Origin: Linanthus parryae
Taxonomy: Eukaryota > Streptophyta > Magnoliopsida > Ericales > Polemoniaceae
Assembly: GCA_023055425.1 (NCBI GenBank)
Contig: JALGPY010000001.1
Location: 33,531,001-33,595,000 of the forward strand
Direction of reading: 5' to 3'
DNA: 64,000 bases
The translations under genes and the position numbers were made by a program. Position 1 is the first letter of the stretch. The number at the start of each line of letters is the position of its first letter. This document shows, one piece after another, positions 11,383 through 23,177 of this stretch. Below the pieces are notes generated by a model, which was not told the origin of the DNA, made no database searches, and saw only the letters and a list, made by a program, of their open reading frames with translations.

Positions 11383-14300
11383 CTGAAAGAGACAGGTTAG
11401 ATCAGTCAAAAGAAGGAATTGATAATAGCAAACCAAAAAAGATGGTGAGACAGGCACTTGGATTTCCAGACACAGTTTAGGAAAAAGATCACTTCCCGAT
11501 GGTTTTCTTTGTTTTTCTGATCAAAAGATCAATAACTAAGGTGTATTTTATTAGTTTGTGGACCAGTCTGAAGAAAACAAAATCTAAAGTGAAGCATATG
11601 AATTACAAATTCAGGTAGGTAACTGTCTTTATACCAATACCACCCCTCCCAAAAAGAGTTTGTAAAAGCCCCAACCCATGTTAATGCAGGTTAACATTTT
11701 TTTCAGAGAAAATCAAGGAACAAAAATGCACAACAAAGGTTCAAACGTTCAGTAAAACCAAGCAATACCCGATTTGAATAATAGAGAAATTAGAAGAATA
11801 AGCATAGCAATAAGAAGTAGTCATAACACAACTATGTATTGCACGTCACCGAATGCACCAAAAGTGTTTATTCGGGGATCTCCATTACACAAAGGAGTAG
11901 AGGGAATACTCTGTAATATATCACGAAAAAATTATTAAGATTACCATTCAGTGTTCATGGAGGATAAAATAGAGTGGCCATCATATTCTGAACGAACACA
12001 GTCATATCGACAAACTTAGCATAGACATACAATATGAAAATTGAAATATATGAAGAGACTATTATCAACTCATAGCAAACAAACAATGCCGCGAAGAGAC
12101 CAAAATCTATTATCAACTCATAGAAAACAAACAATGGCGAGAAGAGAGGGATTAAGGTGACTGCATAAATTAGTGACTTCTGAAGAGACTACCATTTATT
12201 TATGAAGTCCATGAATGAAACTATCAAAAAACTACTTTCCTACCATGTACAATGTGTCCTAGCTATATCCAGTACACAAACCAATGGAGCAACCTACACT
12301 TTTATCAAAAGCCTAAATTTGAATCAATCAGCAAACACAGACGTGAAGCAACATATGCATAGATCCATAATTACAGTAAAAGGGTACCGTGGTAATGAAG
12401 TCATATAAAGTAAGAAGCAGATGTTGGATGACAAACATGAGGGGTTGTTCAAAATCAGCAATGCCAGATTTGGGATTCATCTAACAGAGAAAGAAAACAT
12501 ATCAAATAAAACATGAGAATAATAGGGATTTCACTGTATCCACTAAATCAGTATAGAAACAAATTGCCAAATCAGATTATGCAGAACAAATAAGAAATTA
12601 GATATGATTGTAGGACTTTCTTGAGAAAATGTATATGACATTAGTTCTTCAGATCATAGAAGGGTACAAAATCCAAGCCTGTGCGACTCTTGCATGTTTT
12701 CATCAAGCAAGATCAGAGTAGCAGTGGCAGTAATCTGTGCACTCGGGTTGTTCTTCATGCCTTTGTTTAGTTCTTCAGAATTATAAAATCTATAAAATAA
12801 AACACATGTAGCAGACATGTAGCAATTACATTATCTGGAGGAAGTAGCCATTCATGGTTTTACCCACAGAGAGATGATTAAAGTTTCTTATATCAGTAAG
12901 GTTACACTAAAATTCTGAAAACATCACTTACTCTATTTCATCACTTACTCTATTTCAGCCACTAAAGGACATTTTGCGATACACGCCGAAGTATCCCACT
13001 GATGCAAAAACCTATTTAGCTCACTGATACTATTTTAGTATCCCACTGATCCAAAAGCCTCTTTTATACTTGATTGTTTTTTTAGACCACTATGCACAAC
13101 TTAGACCCTCTACCAAAAACTTGGACCTTGTACCAACACCCGAATATATGTGAAGAGTAACTGAGCAAACCAACTAATTGAATTAAATGTGAAGTACTCT
13201 ATACCTCTTACAGTACGTAGAAGACCGAGTGGCAATACCTAGAAGAGCCTAACATGAAATAGAAGAGAAAATACTATACTTAATTATTTCATGGTTCCCT
13301 CTAACTTGAAGGAATTGCCATGAAATTCGGCAATAGGAAGCATTCAAACACAGGAAAGAAACCTAAGTTAGGTAAAAACAGAAATAGTCATAAGATTGAA
13401 AGCATAACTTCTGGGTTGACTTTGATTGAAGCACAGGCATGGCATCAAGTGAGTTTGCGTCTTTGTCTCAATTTTGGAACTTGTAGTATTAATATTGACA
13501 GTCGCCACAACCCAATGAAGACTGTCAACGAAAGCCCCAATTACCTGAGAAATGGAAGAAGAAGCATTAGTAGTTCGAAATTGCAAAACTCAAATTACAG
13601 CAGAGAAATTCACTTTGCGGTAAGCAACAAAACCCATTAGAGAAATCAACAGTCTAGGTTAAAGATCTGAAATTGGCCTAGGAATAAAAAAAATGGACAC
13701 TATGGCAGAGGGATTTGAAAGGAATGCAAACCTGGAAACGTAATTGAAGAAGAATGAATTCTCTCCAATCCTAGAACTACTGACGGCGACGGCTTTTGAG
13801 ACCCCTCTACAGACGGCGACGAAATATGAGGAAGAACTCGTGACATGATTACTCGATGAGCTTATATATTGTGTAATCATTAAACAACTTCTACAATGGC
13901 TGTTTGGTTTTTCTAGTCGCGCTAAATTCATTTTTGTTCTTTTACCCCCACAATTATAGAAGTTCTATTTTTATTTCAGTTTATATAGCATGCGAATTTG
14001 CTCCTTAAGAGGCCTGATTGAGTAGAACATGTCAATTTTAGACTGCTAGTTGAGCAGGAACAGAACACAACACAAACTTTAGTTGGGGCACGATTAATCA
14101 AAAAATGACAATACATTCTATTGTTGGCACACTTAAAACATGTAAATAGCGAGTTTGATGAAAGAGTTTTTAGATTAAGCACAGAGGTAGCACCAAAATA
14201 ACGACTTTGATGAAAAACCCTCAATTTTACAACTTACAGAAGGACATCTTGTTTCAGTGATTATTCAGCCAAACTAAAGGAATGGGGAAAAAGATTACAA

Positions 14301-15131
14301 CTTACAGAAGGACATCACGATTCAGTGATTTTTCAGCCAAACTAAAGGAACAAAGTAAATCATGATTTAAACAAAGAATGCAAAATCAAACACATCTACG
14401 ATGCCAGGAGGAAGCGACCAATTGAATCAAACTGTTCCTTACAGTAATCAGCAATTGAAGACTGCGATTGAGGAAACTGAAGAAAGTGGAAATCAATGCT
14501 CGCCTCTTATGATGGCATAAAACAAAAAATCACTGGCAACCGAAATTGTTCCAAAGTTGGTTGTGATTTTCACCAGAGGGAGATAAGGCAAAAGAACTGT
14601 ATATACAAATTTCAAATCCAGAACTTTATCAAAGGTTGTTTTTGCAGATGAAGAAAACGAAGAAGAGAGGAGACGTACCTGAAATCGGAGCTTCCGAGAG
14701 GGAGAAGTTGAAATCGGAGAGGGAGAAACTTCCGACGGCGATGTGAGAGAGACGATGTGAGAGAGAGAGAGAGGGGGGGAGCCATTTTCGATAGAAGGTG
14801 GAGGGTTCGTGGGCTTTTCCCAGGTCGTGTGTGAGAGGTTTCGCGCGTGTTTTTGATTTTTTTACCGTTACTTAGTTTTGGGGTGGTAGGTAAGATCTAA
14901 GGCTAGGGTTGATTTTAATCCAACGGCTGAGATAAAGTTAACCGTTCTAATTTATAGAATACTAGAGTATTACCCGTGTCCGAGGGCACTATCCCTAAAT
15001 TGGATTTTTTTTTTAATTTATAAGTGTTTTTCAAAAAAAATAAATTTAGAGGTGTTATCTAAAAATTATATTTACAAATGTGGTGAAAAAAGAAAAAAAA
15101 AAAAAAAAAGAACAACCTCCAAGTTAGGGAA

Positions 15132-15508
15132 TCCATATTATAAAATAGCATGGTTTAATAAACTTTTGAATTTTCAGCCGTTAGATTAAATCAACCCCAT
15201 TCCCACCATTAGATCTCACCTACTTATTACATCTCTAACTACCCACTCTCTTTGGACATCTCTAACTACCCACTCTCTTTGGACATTCATAACTAATAGA
15301 AGAGAGGTTTTTCTCAGGGCTTTCTCAATTATATCCCTATTCCCTAACTTGGAGGTTGTTCTTTTTTTTTTTTTTTTTTTTTTTCACCACATTCGTAAAT
15401 ATAATTTTTAGATAACACCTCTAAATTTATTTTTTTTGAAAAACACTTATAAATTAAAAAAAATATCCAATTTAGGGATAGTGCCCTCGGACACGGGTAA
15501 TACTCTAG
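15132..15508 (+). mobile_element. Helitron H2, uninterrupted copy (377 bp)
   Basis: It begins TCCATATTATAAAATAG and ends gtgccctcggacac, 10 nt, then CTAG (15505-15508). The spacing of hairpin to CTAG matches H1 and H3. A poly-T run (about 15364-15384) and a duplicated 31-bp segment, tctctaactacccactctc at about 15230 and 15261, lie inside. It codes for nothing. In copy 1 the same element is split between 15131 and 20109. Confidence 0.8.
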
Positions 15509-18500
15509 AATTCTATAAATTAGAACGGTTAACTTTATCTCAGCCGTTGGATTAAAATCAACCCTAGCCTTAGATCTTACCTACCACCCCAAAACTAAGT
15601 ACCGGTAAAAAATCAAAAACACGCGCGAAACCTCTCACACACGACCTGGGAAAAGCCCACGAACCCTCCACCTTCTATCGAAAATGGCTCCCCCCCTCTC
15701 TCTCTCTCTCACACATCGTCTCTCTCACATCGCCGTCGGAAGTTTCTCCCTCTCCGATTTCAACTTCTCCCTCTCGGAAGCTCCGGTTTCAGGTACGTCT
15801 CCTCTCTTCTTCGTTTTCTTCATCTGCAAAAACAACCTTTGATAAAGTTCTGGATTTGGAATTTGTATATACAGTTCTTTTGCCTTATCTCCCTCTGGTG
15901 AAAATCACAACCAACTTTGGAACAATTTCGGTTGCCAGTGATTTTTTGTTTTATGCCATCATAAGAGGCGAGCATTGATTTCCACTTTCTTCAGTTTCCT
16001 CAATCGCAGTCTTCAATTGCTGATTACTGTAAGGAACAGTTTGATTCAATTGGTCGCTTCCTCCTGGCATCGTAGATGTGTTTGATTTTGCATTCTTTGT
16101 TTAAATCATGATTTACTTTGTTCCTTTAGTTTGGCTGAAAAATCACTGAATCGTGATGTCCTTCTGTAAGTTGTAATCTTTTTCCCCATTCCTTTAGTTT
16201 GGCTGAATAATCACTGAAACAAGATGTCCTTCTGTAAGTTGTAAAATTGAGGGTTTTTCATCAAAGTCGTTATTTTGGTGCTACCTCTGTGCTTAATCTA
16301 AAAACTCTTTCATCAAACTCGCTATTTACATGTTTTAAGTGTGCCAACAATAGAATGTATTGTCATTTTTTGATTAATCGTGCCCCAACTAAAGTTTGTG
16401 TTGTGTTCTGTTCCTGCTCAACTAGCAGTCTAAAATTGACATGTTCTACTCAATCAGGCCTCTTAAGGAGCAAATTCGCATGCTATATAAACTGAAATAA
16501 AAATAGAACTTCTATAATTGTGGGGGTAAAAGAACAAAAATGAATTTAGCGCGACTAGAAAAACCAAACAGCCATTGTAGAAGTTGTTTAATGATTACAC
16601 AATATATAAGCTCATCGAGTAATCATGTCACGAGTTCTTCCTCATATTTCGTCGCCGTCTGTAGAGGGGTCTCAAAAGCCGTCGCCGTCAGTAGTTCTAG
16701 GATTGGAGAGAATTCATTCTTCTTCAATTACGTTTCCAGGTTTGCATTCCTTTCAAATCCCTCTGCCATAGTGTCCATTTTTTTTATTCCTAGGCCAATT
16801 TCAGATCTTTAACCTAGACTGTTGATTTCTCTAATGGGTTTTGTTGCTTACCGCAAAGTGAATTTCTCTGCTGTAATTTGAGTTTTGCAATTTCGAACTA
16901 CTAATGCTTCTTCTTCCATTTCTCAGGTAATTGGGGCTTTCGTTGACAGTCTTCATTGGGTTGTGGCGACTGTCAATATTAATACTACAAGTTCCAAAAT
17001 TGAGACAAAGACGCAAACTCACTTGATGCCATGCCTGTGCTTCAATCAAAGTCAACCCAGAAGTTATGCTTTCAATCTTATGACTATTTCTGTTTTTACC
17101 TAACTTAGGTTTCTTTCCTGTGTTTGAATGCTTCCTATTGTCGAATTTCATGGCAATTCCTTCAAGTTAGAGGGAACCATGAAATAATTAAGTATAGTAT
17201 TTTCTCTTCTATTTCATGTTAGGCTCTTCTAGGTATTGCCACTCGGTCTTCTACGTACTGTAAGAGGTATAGAGTACTTCACATTTAATTCAATTAGTTG
17301 GTTTGCTCAGTTACTCTTCACATATATTCGGGTGTTGGTACAAGGTCCAAGTTTTTGGTAGAGGGTCTAAGTTGTGCATAGTGGTCTAAAAAAACAATCA
17401 AGTATAAAAGAGGCTTTTGGATCAGTGGGATACTAAAATAGTATCAGTGAGCTAAATAGGTTTTTGCATCAGTGGGATACTTCGGCGTGTATCGCAAAAT
17501 GTCCTTTAGTGGCTGAAATAGAGTAAGTGATGAAATAGAGTAAGTGATGTTTTCAGAATTTTAGTGTAAGCTTACTGATATAAGAAACTTTAATCATCTC
17601 TCTGTGGGTAAAACCATGAATGGCTACTTCCTCCAGATAATGTAATTGCTACATGTCTGCTACATGTGTTTTATTTTATAGATTTTATAATTCTGAAGAA
17701 CTAAACAAAGGCATGAAGAACAACCCGAGTGCACAGATTACTGCCACTGCTACTCTGATCTTGCTTGATGAAAACATGCAAGAGTCGCACAGGCTTGGAT
17801 TTTGTACCCTTCTATGATCTGGGGAACTAATGTCATATACATTTTCTCAAGAAAGTCCTACAATCATATGTAATTTCTTATTTGTTCTGCATAATCTGAT
17901 TTGGCAATTTGTTTCTATACTGATTTAGTGGATACAGTGAAATCCCTATTATTCTCATGTTTTATTTGATATGTTTTCTTTCTCTGTTAGATGAATCCCA
18001 AATCTGGCATTGCTGATTTTGAACAACCCCTCAGGTTTGTCATCCAACATCTGCTTCTTACTTTATATGACTTCATTACCACGGTACCCTTTTACTGTAA
18101 TTATGGATCTATGCATATGTTGCTTCACGTCTGTGTTTGCTGATTGATTCAAATTTAGGCTTTTGATAAAAGTGTAGGTTGCTCCATTGGTTTGTGTACT
18201 GGATATAGCTAGAACACATTGTACATGGTAGGAAAGTAGTTTTTTGATAGTTTCATTCATGGACTTCATAAATAAATGGTAGTCTCTTCAGAAGTCACTA
18301 ATTTATGCAGTCACCTTAATCCCTCTCTTCTCGCCATTGTTTGTTTTCTATGAGTTGATAATAGATTTTGGTCTCTTCGCGGCATTGTTTGTTTGTTATG
18401 AGTTGATAATAGTCTCTTCATACATTTCAATTTTCATATTGTATGTCTATGCTAAGTTTGTCGATATGACTGTGTTCGTTCAGAATATGATGGCCACTCT

Positions 18501-19089
18501 ATTTTATCCTCCATGAACACTGAATGGCAATCTTAATAATTTTTTCGTGATATATTACAGAGTATTCCCTCTACTCCTTTGTGTAATGGAGATCCCCGAA
18601 TAAACACTTTTGGTGCATTCGGTGACGTGCAATACATAGTTGTGTTATGACTACTTCTTATTGCTATGCTTATTCTTCTAATTTCTCTATTATTCAAATC
18701 GGGTATTGCTTGGTTTTACTGAACGTTTGAACCTTTGTTGTGCATTTTTGTTCCTTGATTTTCTCTGAAAAAAATGTTAACCTGCATTAACATGGGTTGG
18801 GGCTTTTACAAACTCTTTTTGGGAGGGGGTGGTATTGGTATAAAGACAGTTACCTACCTGAATTTGTAATTCATATGCTTCACTTTAGATTTTGTTTTCT
18901 TCAGACTGGTCCACAAACTAATAAAATACACCTTAGTTATTGATCTTTTGATCAGAAAAACAAAGAAAACCATCGGGAAGTGATCTTTTTCCTAAACTGT
19001 GTCTGGAAATCAAAGTGCCTGTCTCATCATCTTTTTTGGTTTGCTATTATCAATTCCTTCTTTTGACTGATCTAACCTGTCTCTTTCAG

Positions 19090-19209
19090 GATGTGGATAT
19101 TCCAAGTTTCGAGTATCAACCGTTGTATCTTGCTTTGGAGCTCGAAGAACTTTTAACTATTAGACATCATTACAACAGATACAACGTTGGACGAGTGCAT
19201 GATTTATGA
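19090..19209 (+). pseudogene. Captured terminal exon in Helitron H1, family unknown
   Basis: After the acceptor ctctttcag, a 39-codon frame opens with DVDIPSFEYQPLYLALELEE, continues LLTIRHHYNRYN and GRVHDL, and ends in TGA at 19207-19209. Codon use and residue mix look like a genuine protein C-terminus. An upstream exon-like piece at 17991-18034 (acceptor ttag, donor gtttgt) has a different phase, so additional exons would be needed between them. I do not recognise the parent gene. Confidence 0.45.
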
Positions 19210-19722
19210 CAAGTAAAAGATTTATGTGACTGGGAGAAACGATTGTAGAAGATATCTACGGATAGCTTATCCGTCCAGGAAGACCAAATTATTATTTAGG
19301 ACAGTATTGCTTATTCCACATTGACATGTGAATCGTGGAGTTGCATGAATTTTGTTTGGAAGATTTTTGTGGAAAAAATTCCAGGTTTAGTTTTTGCTGA
19401 TGTGCTAGACAAAATTTTAGATCCTTTTGTAGGGGCCTGATCAACCCGGTTCTTCTTCATAATATAAATTTACTTCAAAAAAAAAAATTTTTTTTGCTTG
19501 GCTCCTCATCCTATACAGATTGATGCATTATCGATGTAGCTTAAGCAAGGATTTTAGTTTAGGGGAGGCTTTTACTTGGTGTAGTTCTCCTTTTATTTGG
19601 ATAGGCTTTATCTTCGTCGTCCATTATTATTACATATTTGTTTCTTGGTCTAATAAAATCTTCTTATTTGATCACTAAAAGGACACGTTATTTTGTGTAC
19701 CTTCTTCTAAAGGACTTCCTTA

Positions 19723-19966
19723 CCACTCTCGGATTCTTCTTTTTCCCATTATCTTGACTTTTGCTACTATTCATTGGGTCACTTTGACCCGGTGATTTGA
19801 TAGCCAAATGATTCAACTATTTGATAATGTTTTCATGGTGTTGTAGAGTAAAAGTTGTTTTATAACACGGTGAAAAAATTATCAAAGATTCGTATCGTTT
19901 TTCGATCTAAATCACCCGGTACGAGTCAAAAACGTCAAATGTTGGGGAAGAGAAGAATTAGAGTGG
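19723..19966. mobile_element. Stowaway-like MITE, right Helitron arm
   Basis: This is the mirror copy of 10513-10756, with TA at 19721-19722 and 19967-19968. Confidence 0.75.
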
Positions 19967-20316
19967 TACTTTTTCGAGCAATATAGAGTGTCGAATATAA
20001 ACCATTCTAATGCCTTTACTAGGATGCCGTTTTCATCTTCTCCTCCAGCAAAATCGATTATGAAACGTGTTTTCTTGGTAGTGCCCCCGGGCACGGGCAA
20101 TCCCCTAGTAGGGATATAATTGAGAAAGCCCTGAGAAAAACCTCTCTTCTATTAGTTATGAATGTCCAAAGAGAGTGGGTAGTTAGAGATGTCCAAAGAG
20201 AGTGGGTAGTTAGAGATGTAATAAGTAGGTGAGATCTAATGGTGGGAATGGGGTTGATTTAATCTAACGGCTGAAAATTCAAAAGTTTATTAAACCATGC
20301 TATTTTATAATATGGA

Positions 20317-23177
20317 TATATATATATAAACGATCCTAAAATAAATGATATGAATAGTAATGTGAAGAAACAGAGGGAACAGAGGAAGAAATCTCAAGGC
20401 GCTTAAGCTCAAGCTTTGAAAGGCCAAATCTAGATCTGTCACTAATATAACACGAAATCCGTGGACCCACCATAACGGAACACCTCGCTCGCACCCAAAC
20501 CAAGCCTCTGAGGATTCAAGTTCGAGCACATAGATGGTGGTGAAAATGAACAACACCGAATCGGTCCAGCTTTAACCAACCTGAAAACTTCGATTCCGTT
20601 CACCGTGAATCATTCAAATCGTCTGGAGACTCGAGTTTATCACCGGACATTTCTCAATCTCCCAAATCGTTTACATTCTTCGTAAGTGTATCTAACTCCG
20701 ATCAATCTCTACGCTTCCTCAGCTTCGTCAATGCGGTTCCTTTTGATCTCTTGCTGATTTCAGTTTAGAATCGTAGGAATTCGGTATAGATCTCTGTTTA
20801 TTAGTGTAATTCAACAAAGAAAGTGATTTGAATGTGACTTGTTTGTCTATAGAAGCCTAAATCTATATACATAATAAGCTGCTATGGGGAATAAGCTATC
20901 CCCAAAATGTGACATGCGGAATAGCTTATCCCCATCTACATAATAAGCTGCTATCTACACGATAAGCTGTTATGGGGAATAAGTTATCCCTCAAAATGTG
21001 ACATGTGAAAGAGCTTATCCATATCTACTAATAAGATGTTATGGAAAATAAGTCATCCCTCAGAATGTGACATATGGAATAACTTATCCCACAATATCCT
21101 AACTAAATACTTCATAATAAGACAATGCCAGTCATTAAAACTTAGGAACTACCGTATTTTTTTTGTGGTCGTGCCCTCGGGCACGGGATATGCACTAGTT
21201 CCTAATATCGGTGCTCTCTGAGAGTTTTTTTTTTTTTTTTTCTGTTACTGTTTGATGATTATGTATGTTTTGTGCGCTAATAGTAAGTAAAGAACAATTT
21301 TATTATTAGCAACAAAGGAAATAGATAAATACATAGAAGCATTGAATCAAGTTTTAAGTTGATATCATAGAACAGTTACATACCTACAGCATCATTAACC
21401 CTTGCGGTCCAATGGAACTTGTTTCCGTTCTTCGTAAGTCAATTTCACTCCGTTTGATCGCCCCCTCAAACATAGAAGCAAATCCAAGTGCACTACAAAT
21501 CAGAAAAATATCTAAACTGTAAGCATGGAAACAAGATCTGTATGCGAGCAGGACATATTTGGAATCATTTCTTTCTGGAAACAACATGAACTAATGGAGA
21601 TGTAGAAGCAAAGATGCAATGATCTTACGGGATCATAATTACTCAATGGTAGAGGTTTTCCTAGCCGCATGGGTGTAAATGACCTGAGGCGAACTTCTGC
21701 ATGTTGAGGCCTGGACTCTTCAAGCAAAGCGAGCCTCAAAGTACATATTATATGGCTTTTACCGAGTGGCTCTCAAGCTTTTCTTTGACAAAGACATATT
21801 TTTAAAATTGTCAAATCAAACCATTAAGAATACTAGATGATACAACTGAATTTGGCTAAACCATTAAGAATACTAGATGATACAACTGATTCTGGCTACA
21901 TTATCAAATGATCTCACTGGTGCTTTCCTTTTCTAAAACAGAAGTCCAGAATAAGTGTCAGACTACAAAAAAGCTACTTCCCCTCCATGCTTTTTGTTTT
22001 CTTCTTCAAATTCTTACTTTCTCACTTCCCAAGAAAAGTCCCACATAAATAAATGACATTTTAGTAATCTATCAAGTCAAAAGCACATTCTAAAATTCCG
22101 TGAAAAGTCCACCGACACTTATTTTGGGACGGAGAGAGTAACTAATAAAGATTTGGCGTACATAGGACATGATAAATACTAATATAATTATACATATATG
22201 CAACAATACTATATATTTATATTTATTTAAACAAACCAGCTTTAAAGCTCATGAGCGGAACTTCACCTTGTTCACGCTTGGCTCACTAATACGGCAAGCC
22301 TAAGTGTGGGCTACTTGACTCTTCAAACACATGAGCCGAGCTGGCTCTCGAGCAACTCTTTCCCTTTGTAGCCCTACCTAGCAGTAATGGGTGCAGATAT
22401 CTCTGTTATGGGTGTGAACTGCTGCATATGAAGTGGCTGGAACTAAAGGTGTCCAGCCTTAATTTTGTATTCCATAATTGTTACAGAACTACAAAACCAT
22501 TAACCTTAGCAGTGTCTGGGGTTCCTGAAAACTTTAAGCAGCAGCAACCCTTATTTAGATATTTTTTTGTTTCTTGATCATGACACAGAGACACAGAGTT
22601 GGATTTTTGGCAATGGCATGAACATAAGTAAATAAGCTATCAAGAAAAGAACTTCGAGAATGGGGTCAGTCAGTCGGTATATTTGTAGTTGTATACTCTC
22701 AGCCCTAAAATTATTCTTCCATTTGTTTGCCACCAGTTAGGTGGCTGCAGAAGCCCAGGTCAGCTGTGTATTTTGTAGGAAAATCCCTACTGTATCTATG
22801 ATATATTCCTTATTTTAATTTGCAAGATACGGCACGCCCATATGATTACTTATTGGGCTAACACTGAATAATAACTTTGAAAAGGATGTTCTAATGCAAT
22901 TGACTTGGTTTACTAATTGTGTTGAAAGGCTGGCTTGTGTGAGTTTTAATTAAGTTGTGATTCACTGTGAGTATCCTGTGTCCGCGTAAATTTTTTAACC
23001 ATGCTTGTAGGAAATCCTGATTTCTTAGAGTATAGTTTAGCTGTAGGTTCTAACAAAAATGGATCTCTAGTTCCTGCTATTACAGAGTAATGAGATTGTG
23101 GCATTGCCGTCGCAGATGCATTATCACATCACACATCACTTAAGTCGCTTCTCAGATCATTTGTTCTTGTTCGCAGA
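20317..23177 (+). promoter_or_regulatory. Upstream region and probable leader intron of PTEN2
   Basis: A candidate non-coding first exon lies at roughly 20560-20692, ending at a cttcg|gtaagt-like donor (ttcgtaagtg). The acceptor tcgcag at 23171-23176 sits directly before the ATG at 23178. If correct, a leader intron of about 2.5 kb contains Helitron H3. The composite Helitron ends at 20316, only about 250 bp before this leader. No TATA box was assigned with confidence. Confidence 0.35.
20862..21198 (+). mobile_element. Helitron H3 (337 bp) with internal triplicated repeat
   Basis: It begins TCTATATACATAATAAG after an A and ends gtgccctcgggcac, 10 nt, CTAG before a T, so both ends and the A|T target fit a Helitron. 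The interior holds about three imperfect copies of a roughly 70-bp unit built on aatgtgacatgcggaatagc and ctatggggaataagctatcc. No coding capacity is present. Confidence 0.8.

Larger units (their letters stand above)
10371..14958 (-). mobile_element. Helitron H1', inverted twin of H1
   Basis: It mirrors 15512-20108 along its whole length (4588 versus 4597 bp). Mirror coordinates sum to about 30471 near the centre and drift to 30479 at the outer end, showing only a handful of small indels. The same short ORFs appear in mirror image on the opposite strand. Confidence 0.8.
10371..15131. repeat. Left arm of the 4.76-kb palindrome
   Basis: This arm is the reverse complement of 15340-20108. Only 208 bp (15132-15339) separate the arms, and that loop itself recurs inverted at 20109-20316. 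Differences seen include a Ser/Leu change in the captured exon (11263-11382 versus 19090-19209) and an 8-bp net length difference. Confidence 0.9.
15132..20108 (+). mobile_element. Composite Helitron copy 2 (H2+H1), inserted into copy 1
   Basis: This 4977-bp unit starts TC at 15132, preceded by A, and ends CTAG at 20105-20108, followed by T. It therefore occupies one A|T dinucleotide. Removing it rejoins aagttagggaa to tagggatata, exactly the sequence of the uninterrupted H2 at about 15320-15350 read in reverse. It is the inverse of copy 1 and nearly the same length (4977 versus 4969 bp). It carries H2 (15132-15508) and H1 (15512-20108). Arm identity looks about 98-99% by eye. Confidence 0.85.
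15340..20108. repeat. Right arm of the palindrome
   Basis: Partner of 10371-15131; see the left arm entry. Confidence 0.9.
15512..20108 (+). mobile_element. Helitron H1, about 4.6 kb, with captured gene-like fragments
   Basis: The 5' end TCTATAAATTAG resembles plant Helitron starts, and the 3' end is hairpin gtgcccccgggcac, 10 nt, CTAG. Inside are a CT-rich leader with ATG at about 15684, a possible donor after ctccggtttcag near 15792, an exon-like segment at 17991-18034 and a convincing terminal exon at 19090-19209. This arrangement looks like a captured gene fragment. The base before TC is T rather than the usual A, so the exact 5' end is less sure than the 3' end. Confidence 0.7.
10371..20316 (-). 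mobile_element. Composite Helitron copy 1 (H1'+H2'), interrupted by copy 2
   Basis: Read on the minus strand, this copy starts TCCATATTATAAAATAG at 20316 and ends with CTAG at 10374-10371, inside a (TA)n tract, with A on the 5' side and T on the 3' side as Helitrons prefer. Its own bases are 10371-15131 plus 20109-20316 (4969 bp); 15132-20108 is an inserted second copy. The 3' end shows the Helitron hairpin gtgcccccgggcac exactly 10 nt before CTAG. It comprises H1' (10371-14958), a 3-nt spacer and H2' (14962-15131 plus 20109-20316). No Rep/helicase gene is present, so it is non-autonomous and carries exon-like fragments. Confidence 0.85.

Noticed and set aside
13320..17151. Paired 72-106 codon ORFs in both Helitron arms
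   Set aside because: They occur twice only because the arms are copies of each other. Composition is low-complexity and not protein-like, so duplication is not evidence of coding.
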